Below are positions 37,157 through 45,996 of a stretch of 64,000 bases of DNA, one piece after another. Position 1 is the first letter of the stretch. Every line of letters begins with the position of its first letter. Position numbers and translations under genes: made by a program. The notes under the pieces were generated by a model. That model ran no database searches and had not been told where the DNA came from. It saw only the letters and a program-made list of their open reading frames with translations. The stretch is from an uncultured Muribaculaceae bacterium (lineage in GTDB: Bacteria > Bacteroidota > Bacteroidia > Bacteroidales > Muribaculaceae), in NCBI GenBank assembly GCA_910586995.1, contig CAJUKZ010000011.1, positions 3,599 to 67,598 on the forward strand, in the 5' to 3' direction.

Positions 37157-37188
37157 CAAATATATGCAATAAAAATCGAATAAACAAC
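37157..37188 (-). promoter_or_regulatory. Candidate gdhA promoter
   Basis: Minus strand GTTG, 20 bases, then TATATTTG (37164-37157), matching the Bacteroidetes -33/-7 pattern. The -7 box is 31 bases before the gdhA ATG. Confidence 0.55.
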
Positions 37189-37219
37189 CGCTGTGGAGGC
37201 AAAAATCCATGTGGATTTT

Positions 37220-38287
37220 TTATTCTCCGTTTTCGAGTTGTTGTCGTACCGATTCTTCGTGTATTGCCGAGAGCAGGGAACGCATGAATTCAGGATTCAT
37301 TCCGAGGCGTTCGGCATCCTTTACCCTCGAGGCCACGATGTCGCTGTATCGGCCGGGCTGCACTACCGGCATGCTGTGGGCGCGTTTATACTCGCCGATC
37401 TGCCGCGATACTTCCATACGCCTGGCCAGTACATCGAGAAGCTCTGCATCAATGCTGTCGATCTGCTTGCGCAGTTCCTCTATTCCGTCAGGCGCAACTG
37501 GGGTGTCACGGTAGCGCAGGCGTCCGAGTATTTCCGACAGTGTGTCGGGCGTGATCTGCTGTGCTGCATCGCTCCATGCGTTGTCAGGTTCGCAATGGCT
37601 TTCAATGATCAGCCCGTCGAATCCTATATCCATTGCTTTCTGGGCTATAGGTTCGATGAGCTGGCGCTTCCCGCCTATGTGGGATGGATCGCAGATTATG
37701 GGCAGATCGGGCAGGCGTCTCCGAAGTTCGAGCGGAATCCGCCATAGTGGTTCGTTGCGGTATATGCTTTCTCCGTAGATGCTGAATCCGCGGTGTATCG
37801 CAGCCAGGCGGCGTATGCCTGAGTTTTCGAGACGTTGCAATGCTCCGATCCATAAGCCGAGATCGGGATTCAGAGGATTTTTCACAAACACAGGTACGTC
37901 TGTAGCTCCCAGACGCACCATTTCGTCGGCTATTTCCTGAACTGCGAACGGGTTGCCTGATGTGCGTGCACCGATCCAAAGTATGTCTGTGCCGGCTGAA
38001 AGCGCCGCTTCTACATGGCGTGGTGTTGCCACTTCAACAGCTGTCAGCATACCGGTGAGTTCCTTGGCTTGTCTCATCCACACGAGAGCCGGTTCGCCGA
38101 CTCCCTCGAAGCATCCGGGGCTTGTACGTGGCTTCCATATTCCGGCCCGGAGTATTCCGACGCCGACCTGTGAGAGTGCCGAGGCCGTGTCGAACAGCCG
38201 ATCCGGTGTCTCTGCACTGCATGGGCCTGCCATTATGATGGGGGAGGTTAGTCTGCGTCCTCCCGCTTCAAGTGGTAATAGCTGCAT
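37220..38287 (-). CDS. Bifunctional DAHP synthase - chorismate mutase
   Basis: 355 residues. Residues 1-260 are a DAHP synthase (KDO8PS/AroF fold: MAGPCSAETPDRL, GIWKPRTSPGCFEG, TEVATPRHVEAAL-like AVEVATPRHV, FVKNPLNPD, and CDPSHIGGKR) that joins PEP and erythrose 4-phosphate. Residues about 265-350 are an AroQ chorismate mutase (LRKQIDSIDAELLDVLARRMEVSRQIGEYK). The mutase domain sends chorismate to prephenate and can act as an allosteric sensor for the synthase, as in related fusions. The first enzyme and a post-chorismate branch enzyme are thus on one chain. Confidence 0.92.
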   Translation of the reverse strand: MQLLPLEAGGRRLTSPIIMAGPCSAETPDRLFDTASALSQVGVGILRAGIWKPRTSPGCFEGVGEPALVWMRQAKELTGMLTAVEVATPRHVEAALSAGTDILWIGARTSGNPFAVQEIADEMVRLGATDVPVFVKNPLNPDLGLWIGALQRLENSGIRRLAAIHRGFSIYGESIYRNEPLWRIPLELRRRLPDLPIICDPSHIGGKRQLIEPIAQKAMDIGFDGLIIESHCEPDNAWSDAAQQITPDTLSEILGRLRYRDTPVAPDGIEELRKQIDSIDAELLDVLARRMEVSRQIGEYKRAHSMPVVQPGRYSDIVASRVKDAERLGMNPEFMRSLLSAIHEESVRQQLENGE

Positions 38288-38307
38288 ATTCTTCGTGAAA
38301 ATTTCCG

Positions 38308-38340
38308 CAAAGATACAAATAACTGCCGTGTGATGCCAAA
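38308..38340 (-). promoter_or_regulatory. Candidate promoter of the DAHP synthase-chorismate mutase gene
   Basis: Minus strand TTTG (38340-38337), 21 bases, then TATCTTTG (38315-38308), ending about 20 bases before the ATG at 38287. Confidence 0.55.
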
Positions 38341-38373
38341 ATATTTTGTGGAGTATGCTAAACTGAGTTTTGC

Positions 38374-39153
38374 CTATTTACCGGTATAGAAGCATCTGAC
38401 TCTGCCTACCGGCAATTTTCCTTCGAGCTTCACTGGTATGCGTTTGCTGTCTGCTGTGATCCAGGCGTCCATGTCGTCGGAGGTCTTTTTCTTGCCGTCG
38501 GAAGTGAATATGAAACTCACATGATATGCTTTGTAGGACCGATTGTCGTAGTCCACCTTGTCTGTGCCCATGTATTTTATAGTCAGGAGTTCTTTGCGCT
38601 TGCCTGAGAATATGTTGATGGTGATGACCTGACCTTTCTTCATTTTTGAGAAGTCGAGTGTGCGCATGAAGTAGAATGAACTGAGCATGTCGACGGTTGT
38701 CCCCATAGCCTCGAGTTCAAGCTTCTCATCGCGGATCAGTTTCTTGTTCTTCACTACTTTTCGTGTGCAATATCCTTTTGTAGTGCCTTTTGTAGTGGGG
38801 CTGAAACGTACTACGTCGTGCTTGTCTTCATTATCTTCGTGCGAGATTTTGTTGTATATCACAGGTGTGAGCGATGGACGCAGCATCTCGGAGGTGAGAG
38901 TGTCGCGTACTCTATAGAAATGGTCGGCCCAGGGATCGGTGCGCGCTGTAAGTATGGAGTAGTAGCGGTCGCCCTCGCTGCGCAGGGTTATGTCTACTGT
39001 GCCTGCCTGTTTGTTCACCAACCCCCACTTGAACATAACTTTGTAGGATAGAGTCTCGTCGGGAAACGTCGGCTTGCTGCCTGAGGCTATGGAAAGAAAG
39101 GCCGAGAACAGTGCTGCTACGGCAACTGATAGTATTCTTGCTGATATTTTCAT
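38374..39153 (-). CDS. DUF3108 domain protein
   Basis: 259 residues with a signal peptide (about 1-25). DUF3108 features: YKVMFKWGLVNKQAGTVDITL near the N-terminus, IYNKISHEDNEDKHD, and the C-terminal DAWITADSKRIPVKLEGKLPVGRVRCFYTG. The family is periplasmic or envelope-associated and of unknown function. A distant paralogue is at 57290. Transcribed alone; a hairpin upstream separates it from the carbonic anhydrase gene. Confidence 0.85.
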   Translation of the reverse strand: MKISARILSVAVAALFSAFLSIASGSKPTFPDETLSYKVMFKWGLVNKQAGTVDITLRSEGDRYYSILTARTDPWADHFYRVRDTLTSEMLRPSLTPVIYNKISHEDNEDKHDVVRFSPTTKGTTKGYCTRKVVKNKKLIRDEKLELEAMGTTVDMLSSFYFMRTLDFSKMKKGQVITINIFSGKRKELLTIKYMGTDKVDYDNRSYKAYHVSFIFTSDGKKKTSDDMDAWITADSKRIPVKLEGKLPVGRVRCFYTGK

Positions 39154-39231
39154 AATAAGATAAGACTATGTGAGGATTCAAAAGTTTAGCGGCACATATG
39201 AGATTGTCTTTTTATATCCCGGAAAACAAAT

Positions 39232-39267
39232 AACGCCACGCTCCTGCTTATGGTTGAGCGTGGCGTT
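39232..39267. terminator. Terminator after the Xaa-Pro peptidase/carbonic anhydrase operon
   Basis: Perfect 12-bp stem AACGCCACGCTC / GAGCGTGGCGTT with a 12-base loop. On the minus strand it is followed by ATTTGTTTT, suiting the gamma-carbonic anhydrase gene that stops at 39298. Confidence 0.85.
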
Positions 39268-39297
39268 GTTTTGTTGTATTTATCAAGTGGCAGCGCG

Positions 39298-39834
39298 CTA
39301 CTTGAGGTTGTCGGGATTGTCGGGATCTGTATACCAACGCGAGTACATCAGGTAGTTGTGCGCGATCTTACGGTTCATTTCGCGGCTTTGTTCGGGATCT
39401 ACCATCTTGATAAATTTTGCCGGAGCTCCGCCCCACAGCTCTCCCGCGCCTATCTTTGTGCGCGAAAGCACTACTGATCCGGCGGCCACGATTGCCCCTT
39501 CGCCGACTTCGGCATCGTCCATTACTACTGCTCCCATGCCTACGAGCGCATAGTTGCGGATTTTTGCACCGTGGATAGTGACGTTGTGGCCTATAGACAC
39601 ATCGTCGCCGATCTCGATCGTCGATTTCTGGTACAGGGTGTGAAGCACTGATCCATCCTGAATGTTGACACGGTTGCCGATAGCAATGGAATTGACGTCG
39701 CCGCGTATGACTGTATTAAACCATACGCTGCATTCGTCGCCCATGACCACATCGCCTATTATAGTTGCGTTCTCTGCTATGAAACAGTTGCGGCCTATCA
39801 CCGGAGTGAAGCCTCTTACGGGTATGACGAGCAT
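39298..39834 (-). CDS. Gamma-carbonic anhydrase family protein
   Basis: 178 residues of left-handed beta-helix hexapeptide repeats (for example IGDVVMGDECSVWFNTVIRGDVNSI). Zinc-ligand histidines are seen in SVLHTL, IGHNVTIHG. Family members either hydrate CO2 or are acyltransferase-like homologues (PaaY/YrdA), and catalysis cannot be assumed. Six bases downstream of the Xaa-Pro aminopeptidase gene, so cotranscribed. Confidence 0.88.
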   Translation of the reverse strand: MLVIPVRGFTPVIGRNCFIAENATIIGDVVMGDECSVWFNTVIRGDVNSIAIGNRVNIQDGSVLHTLYQKSTIEIGDDVSIGHNVTIHGAKIRNYALVGMGAVVMDDAEVGEGAIVAAGSVVLSRTKIGAGELWGGAPAKFIKMVDPEQSREMNRKIAHNYLMYSRWYTDPDNPDNLK

Positions 39835-39840
39835 ATTATA

Positions 39841-41643
39841 TCAGTTGTTGTCGGTTGTAAGCGGTTCTGTTTTCTCTATGAGCCATGAGCGCATTTCATC
39901 TGAAGGCATCAGTGGCATCAGTCTTTCGCGTACGCATGCATGGTAATTGTTCACCCATTCGATTTCGTCGGGGCGCATTATCGATGTGTCGAACAGCGAG
40001 CGGTCGAACGGACAGAGAGTCAGAGTCTCGAATTTGTAGAACTCTCCGAATTCGGTGGTCATATCCTTTACGGTGAGCACAAGATTCTCGCAGCGTATAC
40101 CGTAACGGCCGCTAAGATACAGTCCCGGCTCGTTGGATGTGATCATGCCGGGCGTAAGAGGTGCGAGGGTGTCGTTGAGGCGTATGCTTTGCGGACCTTC
40201 ATGCACGTTGAGGAAGTGACCTACACCGTGGCCTGTGCCGTGCAGATAGCTTTTGCCTTCGCGCCAGAGTGGCATTCTTGCCATAGCGTCGAGTTGTGCG
40301 CCGCGTGTGCCTTCGGGGAATACTGCTGTCGCAATGGCTATATGGCCTTTCATCACCAATGTGAAGTCGTGGCGCTGTTCGTCTGTAGGCTGGCCTATGG
40401 ATATGGTGCGTGTTATGTCGGTAGTGCCGTCGAGATACTGCGCGCCGGAGTCTATAAGCAGCAGGTTGCCTTTAGTGATCTCTGCGTCAGATTCAGGTGT
40501 GGCCTCGTAGTGTACGATAGCGCCGTGAGGACCGAATCCGGCTATTGTCTCGAACGATTGGTCGAAGTATAGGTCGTTCCGGCTACGGTATTTGGTGAGT
40601 ATGTCCGCTACGCTCATTTCTGTAAGTCTTGAGCCGGATTCCACAGTGTCTTCTATCTCTTTCAATGCCTGACACATGGCCGCGCCGTCGCGTAGCATGG
40701 CTTGGCGGACACCCTGTATCTGCACAGGGTTTTTCACGGCCTTGAGCATTGCTGCTGCAGACTTGCCGCGTACGGCTCTGTTGCCTAATGCGCGGTCGAT
40801 CTCTGATGCAGTCTGGGATGTGCTTATCAGTACGCGTGCGTCCGATGGCAGTCGTTCGATATAGTCGCGCACACCGTCGTAGGGCATTACTGATATATTG
40901 TTGTCGGCAAGGTAAGATTTTACGTTGTCGTCGATCTTGGCTGCGTCGATGAACAGGACTCCACCTTCGGGCGAAAGATACAGGAACGATGTAGCCACAG
41001 GGTTGCATGCTACGTCGCGTGCGCGGATGTTGAGAATCCATGCGATCTCGTCGAGTGCGGAGATGAATACACTTGTCGCGCCCTGGGATGCGGCGTTGTC
41101 GAGCACGTTGGCAACCTTTTCCCGGGCTTCCTGTCCGGCATATTTTGTGTCATGGACAAAGACTTTGCTGTCGGGTAATGAGGGACGGTCGTTCCATACT
41201 CCCTTGAGTGGATCGAAAGTGAGATCGAGACGCAGTCCGGCCTCCTCAAGCTCGCGGCGCAGTTCATATGTGGCGTCTACCGACATGAGCATGCCGTCCA
41301 TGCCTACAGTATCTCCTTTGTCGAGATGATGAATCAGGTATTGTGCGATCGATGGAGTCTGTATGAGTCCATCCTTCATCAGTTCAATACCTGTGCCCTC
41401 GAGTTGCTGTGCAGCCTGGAGGAAGTAGCGCGAGTCGGTCCACAGCAATGCGGTGTCATGGGTGATGACGAGTGTGCCTGCAGATCCGGTGAATCCGCTC
41501 AGGAACCGGCGTGCCTGCCAATGGTCGGCTATATATTCACTCAGGTGATAGTCGGTATGGGGTATGATCACGGCAGCGACTGAAGCCTCTGTCATGGCCG
41601 CGCGTACTTGCACGATACGCGCTGTAATATCAGATTTGCTCAT
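39841..41643 (-). CDS. Xaa-Pro aminopeptidase (M24B, APP1-type)
   Basis: 600 residues from ATG 41643; the frame extends to 41691 but the upstream part lacks family resemblance. Three domains typical of long APP1-like enzymes: two N-terminal creatinase-like domains (DYHLSEYIADHWQARRFLSGFTGSAGT at the start) and a C-terminal pita-bread domain with metal ligands in LIDSGAQYLDGTTDITR (two Asp), GTGHGVGHFLNVHEGP (His) and two Glu (SNEPG, RCENL). Removes N-terminal residues before proline in the cytoplasm. Probably drives an operon with the carbonic anhydrase gene. Confidence 0.93.
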   Translation of the reverse strand: MSKSDITARIVQVRAAMTEASVAAVIIPHTDYHLSEYIADHWQARRFLSGFTGSAGTLVITHDTALLWTDSRYFLQAAQQLEGTGIELMKDGLIQTPSIAQYLIHHLDKGDTVGMDGMLMSVDATYELRRELEEAGLRLDLTFDPLKGVWNDRPSLPDSKVFVHDTKYAGQEAREKVANVLDNAASQGATSVFISALDEIAWILNIRARDVACNPVATSFLYLSPEGGVLFIDAAKIDDNVKSYLADNNISVMPYDGVRDYIERLPSDARVLISTSQTASEIDRALGNRAVRGKSAAAMLKAVKNPVQIQGVRQAMLRDGAAMCQALKEIEDTVESGSRLTEMSVADILTKYRSRNDLYFDQSFETIAGFGPHGAIVHYEATPESDAEITKGNLLLIDSGAQYLDGTTDITRTISIGQPTDEQRHDFTLVMKGHIAIATAVFPEGTRGAQLDAMARMPLWREGKSYLHGTGHGVGHFLNVHEGPQSIRLNDTLAPLTPGMITSNEPGLYLSGRYGIRCENLVLTVKDMTTEFGEFYKFETLTLCPFDRSLFDTSIMRPDEIEWVNNYHACVRERLMPLMPSDEMRSWLIEKTEPLTTDNN

Positions 41644-41668
41644 ATATATGGAATTTATATGTTTTCTG

Positions 41669-41676
41669 CAAAAATA
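41669..41676 (-). promoter_or_regulatory. Candidate -7 box of the Xaa-Pro aminopeptidase operon
   Basis: Minus strand TATTTTTG, a full TAnnTTTG match, 25 bases before the ATG at 41643. Confidence 0.5.
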
Positions 41677-41781
41677 ATGAATCGCTCTCACTCCGCAAGA
41701 TGTAAAAGTTTAAAAATCGTGAATGGCTGCACTTTGATACTTACTTCCGTTCTATTAAAAGAAATACCGCGACAAGAACAA

Positions 41782-41826
41782 AAGCCGATATTGCGGTGCG
41801 TGCGACAACATCCGCAATATCGGCTT
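41782..41826 (-). terminator. Terminator after peptidase/LRR cassette 2
   Basis: Perfect 15-bp stem AAGCCGATATTGCGG / CCGCAATATCGGCTT with a 15-base loop; on the minus strand the stem ends in TTTTGTTCTTGT. It lies just past the LRR lipoprotein stop at 41850. Confidence 0.85.
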
Positions 41827-41849
41827 GGTTTCTGTGGTTTGTATCTGTT

Positions 41850-42986
41850 TTATTTATCCGATTCCACTATAGTACTGAAAGGTCGGAGGGGCATACACTG
41901 GGCAAAATTTTCTTTCGTCCCATTCGGGACGTATACTGTCGCATCGTGGTTCGACTTGCTGAAAGGCATGTCATCGAACCATTCATCCAGCATATCCGCC
42001 TCGATTTTATCATAAATTTCACTTTCAAAGAAGCCGATGACCGAAGCATCTGTGAAATTTATGTGAAGGCATTTGAGGTTGGTAAGGTTCTGCATGCTGC
42101 GGACTCCGATTTTTTTAATGGATTTAGGCAGAGTCAGCGATTCCACATTCAGATTGCAAAGTGCATCGGGGGCAATTTCCTCCACACCTTCTGCCATGCG
42201 AAATTCTTTGATTTTTGCATTCGTAAATGCGTTGTCTACGATTCTGCGGGCATAGTTTATGATCAGTGTGCCATCTCCGGCTTTTGAGAATACCGTGCTG
42301 CAAGGGTTTGAGTCATCCAGGACTGCATCTTTCCCGATGGTTATCTCACCGCCAAGCAATGGCGTACTGGCGAGACATCCGTCTTCGAGAATGATGCGTT
42401 CGGGTAGTTCTATTTCGGTTATCATAGACTGGTACAGTGAGCATTTGCCGAGTTTTTCTATATTTTCAGGCAATACAAGTGTCAGCAGAGGCACTTTGGC
42501 TGCATAATATTCGCTTCCAAAAAACGCTCCTACCGGCAAAGTGTTGTCCGGTAGCGAAGCTTTGGCAAGATTTACTTTACGTAGTTTGCCTGAGCATACG
42601 CATAATCTGATATACCGTATGTCATTTTTGCTGAGCGGACCGCTCACGGTCAGCGAATCCATCTCCAAGGCATGCCGTCCGATTTCGTTTTTAAGCATGT
42701 CCTGAGCCGACACACGCACTTCCACAGGATATTTCGCAGGCCTGGCTGCTTCTTCTCTGAGAGCATCCAGAACATCATTACTGTAATCTACATATTCTCC
42801 GTTTAGAATCACATCAAGACCGGCTATATGTGTGTCCGGCACAGCGAAATGTCCTTCTGCTTGCTTTATGATATCCTCATCCCAGGACTCATCCCATGAC
42901 TTGTCCCACGACGGTTCATCGGAACTACACGCAGTCGACATTGCCGCCGCAACGCCAAGTAATAGTGTCATAAAGATTGGTTTCAT
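41850..42986 (-). CDS. Leucine-rich-repeat surface lipoprotein, cassette 2
   Basis: 378 residues from ATG 42986. Lipoprotein signal with lipobox ending MSTAC (Cys20). Immediately after the lipid anchor is a short acidic-aromatic repeat, SWDKSWDESWDED. LRR_5/BspA-like units follow (LPENIEKLGKCSLYQ, MAEGVEEIAPDALCN, LPKSIKKIGVRSMQN), ending in the same VTVYVPNG-type closing unit as the paralogue at 11945. Sequence blocks shared with that paralogue include DSLTVSGPLSKNDIRYIR versus DALTISGPMNIDDAQYIR. Transcribed with the upstream peptidase gene 59 bases away. Confidence 0.82.
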   Translation of the reverse strand: MKPIFMTLLLGVAAAMSTACSSDEPSWDKSWDESWDEDIIKQAEGHFAVPDTHIAGLDVILNGEYVDYSNDVLDALREEAARPAKYPVEVRVSAQDMLKNEIGRHALEMDSLTVSGPLSKNDIRYIRLCVCSGKLRKVNLAKASLPDNTLPVGAFFGSEYYAAKVPLLTLVLPENIEKLGKCSLYQSMITEIELPERIILEDGCLASTPLLGGEITIGKDAVLDDSNPCSTVFSKAGDGTLIINYARRIVDNAFTNAKIKEFRMAEGVEEIAPDALCNLNVESLTLPKSIKKIGVRSMQNLTNLKCLHINFTDASVIGFFESEIYDKIEADMLDEWFDDMPFSKSNHDATVYVPNGTKENFAQCMPLRPFSTIVESDK

Positions 42987-43045
42987 GATAATATGGTTTA
43001 AATGGTTATTTTTCATAAAATTTGATCGTTATTGATTTGTACAAA

Positions 43046-45757
43046 TTATCGTTTTGTGAATTTATGAGTATTTAAAATAGTCTCTCCGAGGCGGCAGTTT
43101 AAAACATAAATACCTTTTGGATAAGGTGTCATATCTATCTGTATATTTTTTTGTACAGCAGGCATTTCTGCGCGATATACCTCTGTCCCATCTACCAGTG
43201 ATGTGACTGTGATTATGTAACCGCTTATATCTTCATCTTGCATAGTGATGTCGATATAGTCTGATACATTTCCTTCGGGTGATATTTTGTGTATTCCAAG
43301 AGCGGAATACACAGCTATATCTTCCCGCATAAGTTCACCATCCTGATTTGTGGTAACAGCCGAATATTTTTGTGATCTCATTTCCGGTGTAATATGTAGA
43401 ACTCGACCCGTACCGGCAACGTTATTGTCAGAAGTAAACCATTTTACAGAAGACGCATCCTCATCTACTACACTCAATTCCATAATTCCATTTTGCAATA
43501 CAAGTGAATCTGTTGTTAATCCCGTGAGTGCCATTTTGGGAGAATTGACCACAAATGTTTCTCCTCCTACAATTTTCCCTTTACTGTCGCGTTGAATCAG
43601 ATCAATTGTATATGTCTTGTAAGAGAATGGAGCTTTGAAAAAATCAGTATGTAAAGTCACACGCCCCATGCTATGTGGTGCAAGCACAATGTTATCGATT
43701 GAACTATTTAGTTCGAGGAAATGAACAGTGTAGGGACTGATATCATTGTAGTGCACCACATTTCCTTTTCCTCCACCTCGGTTATACCAAGAGTAATGAA
43801 TTGTTTTGGACATATCGACTACAATATTTGCAAATTTAAATATATCTCTATCTTGGGGTGTTCTGAATCCCAGTTCAAGGGAAAAGCTTTCTTCCAGGTC
43901 AGAACCATTATTTACAAACACAGTCGCTGCCATCTGGCTGTCGTTTTTATCTATAATAGAAATATTGGACATGGCTGATGTGCGATCATTAAGCGGGTCA
44001 AATAATACATTCTCTTTATCTTGACCATCATCAACAATTTTGGTAAAGAAGCAGAAATTATGATTATTGGGGCGATATACATCATCGTATATATCTTCAG
44101 GATAATTTATTCCAAGATATAAAATTATAGAATCTCCGGGTTCTATTTTGGGGATAAATTCTTTACGAATATATTTTCCCAACTCAAATTCTCTGTCATA
44201 TCCGAAGAATTTATTTTTCCCCAGCCATGTATTAGGTTCAATATTGGTTGATGCTTGAGCTAAATATGTAAAAATAGATTTTCCAGTTATATAAGCATCC
44301 TCTCCATTATTTCTAACTTTTACTTTTAGATAACCATATTTACGACCATCAAAGACTGGATTTTGATGCACAAATTCTTTTGAATCATCATTATTTTGAA
44401 CGCGCCTAAATACTATATCAGGATTATTCCAAAATACCGTTTTTGTTTCAGTACCATCATAAAATCTATTGTCAGTTACAACATCGGAAAATTCCAGTTT
44501 GTAGTTTTCTGTGATAGTAATATTTGTATTGTTAAAGGCCAAAGATTCCCCTAACTTTTTAGGATTAGGGAGGAATTGGGGCGTTTGAATATCGCCATTC
44601 TCCCTATTAAGAATGTTTATATTACGTCGTGCATAATCAAAAGCTTCTTCCATTGATATTATGCCGTCTTTATTTAAATCTGAATTGACTTCTTTGTTTT
44701 TGCCATCATAACCGTTTACCGCGCATATCCAGTAGTATAAGAATGTTGCATAATCAATTGAGGATGGCCAGTATAAATGGGCTGTTTCATGTTGAGCGCA
44801 GGATGTGGCAACTACACATTTTTTTGTCCTTGAGAATGCCGAGCAAATGCCGCCTGAATGACATGATCCAGCAACAATATTTATGGTAATTCCTTTATCT
44901 GAAAAGGGATTAAGTAGTTTTTTTAATTCACTATGTGAGATGGAACTATTGTGCAGTCCAATCTCACTGTATCCGCCATGATTTGTTATAAATATAAACA
45001 GCTGATCATCGGAAGTTATTTTTGATTCTATAGAAGAAAGTACCGATATTAAATTATCCTTAGTTGCTGCTAATTCTATTTCCGGTTGTCCATCAAAATC
45101 AAGGTCTAAAGGAGTTGATATTAGATCCCCTTTCTTTAGCATATCAGGTGCAGGGTCATTTCCATCGGAGATCAGAGGATAGATATTATTTTTAGGGACA
45201 TTGTATCTTTTTGTCAATGTCTGATACATGAAAGAGCATTCATTCCAAAAATCAGAATAGTTAATGACCGTTCCGCTACGGTTATCGCAGCCACTTATCA
45301 ATATGGCATAGGTGTTGCCGGATGCTCCGAAAACTTGTGGAGTATAGTTTAAATTTACATTTGGTTGAACTATTATAGGAGAGGCTGTTCCTCTGATATA
45401 GCGTTCTTTAACAGAATAGGGAACCAAGTCATAATCGGCAGGTGGCAAGTCCATTTTATGACTATCGAGCACACGTGTATCAGATTCTGATAATCTATAG
45501 TTAACATGCTTTGGCACGTTTATCAGATAGCAGTCGTGACTCCATTGTGCATTAGGGTCTGCATCCACAAAAAATGTCCAGACAGAATCAATTGGATTAA
45601 CATTGTGAGTAGCATAGTAATAATCTACGTCCTGAGATTTAAATTGATTGGTAATCAGTTTAAAAGCTTCTTGCTGTGTAATTTCATAAATAGTGGCATT
45701 TCCATTGATAGAAATAACCAAACTCAATAATAGAGTTAAAAAAGTGCCGTGCTTCAT
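43046..45757 (-). CDS. Secreted caspase/legumain-like cysteine peptidase with C-terminal sorting domain, cassette 2
   Basis: 903 residues from ATG 45757 (an upstream ATG at 45799 would add 14 residues ahead of the signal peptide). Signal peptide, then ITQQEAF and WSHDCYLINVPK blocks shared with the paralogue at 13165. Core: TLTKRYNVP (180-188), FITNHGG with probable catalytic His260, and VAGSCHSGG with probable catalytic Cys299. EF-hand-like loop DLNKDGIISMEEAF (Asp360, Asn362, Asp364, Ile366, Glu371). CARDB-like middle (VKVRNNGEDAY), and an end (KGIYVLNCRLGE ... KFTKR) resembling a T9SS type A sorting domain. A+T-rich compared with flanks. Not assigned to a named peptidase; substrate unknown. 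Confidence 0.84.
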   Translation of the reverse strand: MKHGTFLTLLLSLVISINGNATIYEITQQEAFKLITNQFKSQDVDYYYATHNVNPIDSVWTFFVDADPNAQWSHDCYLINVPKHVNYRLSESDTRVLDSHKMDLPPADYDLVPYSVKERYIRGTASPIIVQPNVNLNYTPQVFGASGNTYAILISGCDNRSGTVINYSDFWNECSFMYQTLTKRYNVPKNNIYPLISDGNDPAPDMLKKGDLISTPLDLDFDGQPEIELAATKDNLISVLSSIESKITSDDQLFIFITNHGGYSEIGLHNSSISHSELKKLLNPFSDKGITINIVAGSCHSGGICSAFSRTKKCVVATSCAQHETAHLYWPSSIDYATFLYYWICAVNGYDGKNKEVNSDLNKDGIISMEEAFDYARRNINILNRENGDIQTPQFLPNPKKLGESLAFNNTNITITENYKLEFSDVVTDNRFYDGTETKTVFWNNPDIVFRRVQNNDDSKEFVHQNPVFDGRKYGYLKVKVRNNGEDAYITGKSIFTYLAQASTNIEPNTWLGKNKFFGYDREFELGKYIRKEFIPKIEPGDSIILYLGINYPEDIYDDVYRPNNHNFCFFTKIVDDGQDKENVLFDPLNDRTSAMSNISIIDKNDSQMAATVFVNNGSDLEESFSLELGFRTPQDRDIFKFANIVVDMSKTIHYSWYNRGGGKGNVVHYNDISPYTVHFLELNSSIDNIVLAPHSMGRVTLHTDFFKAPFSYKTYTIDLIQRDSKGKIVGGETFVVNSPKMALTGLTTDSLVLQNGIMELSVVDEDASSVKWFTSDNNVAGTGRVLHITPEMRSQKYSAVTTNQDGELMREDIAVYSALGIHKISPEGNVSDYIDITMQDEDISGYIITVTSLVDGTEVYRAEMPAVQKNIQIDMTPYPKGIYVLNCRLGETILNTHKFTKR

Positions 45758-45810
45758 AAATAATGGTATTAAATTGTGTGTAAAATTGGATATCTGCAAT
45801 AGTTGTTTGG

Positions 45811-45818
45811 CAAATATA
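45811..45818 (-). promoter_or_regulatory. Candidate -7 box of peptidase/LRR cassette 2
   Basis: Minus strand TATATTTG, full TAnnTTTG match, 53 bases before the peptidase ATG. No clear -33 element. Confidence 0.45.
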
Positions 45819-45926
45819 TAAAAAAAGATTTAATTATTAAGAAAAGCGGCAAGAAATATGGAATATAATATATATGTCTACTCAAATATTTAGATTAGTG
45901 TAGCGTACAATGGCGTCATAAAAATA

Positions 45927-45969
45927 AGATCCGGGTCAAAACAGGCGTAAACTATTTTGTCCCGGCTCT
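45927..45969 (-). terminator. Terminator after the DEAD helicase gene
   Basis: A 15-bp stem with two mismatches (45927-45941 with 45955-45969) followed on the minus strand by TTATTTTTATG, just beyond the helicase stop. Confidence 0.65.
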
Positions 45970-45996
45970 TATTTTCAAATGATTACTTCGGTGCGG

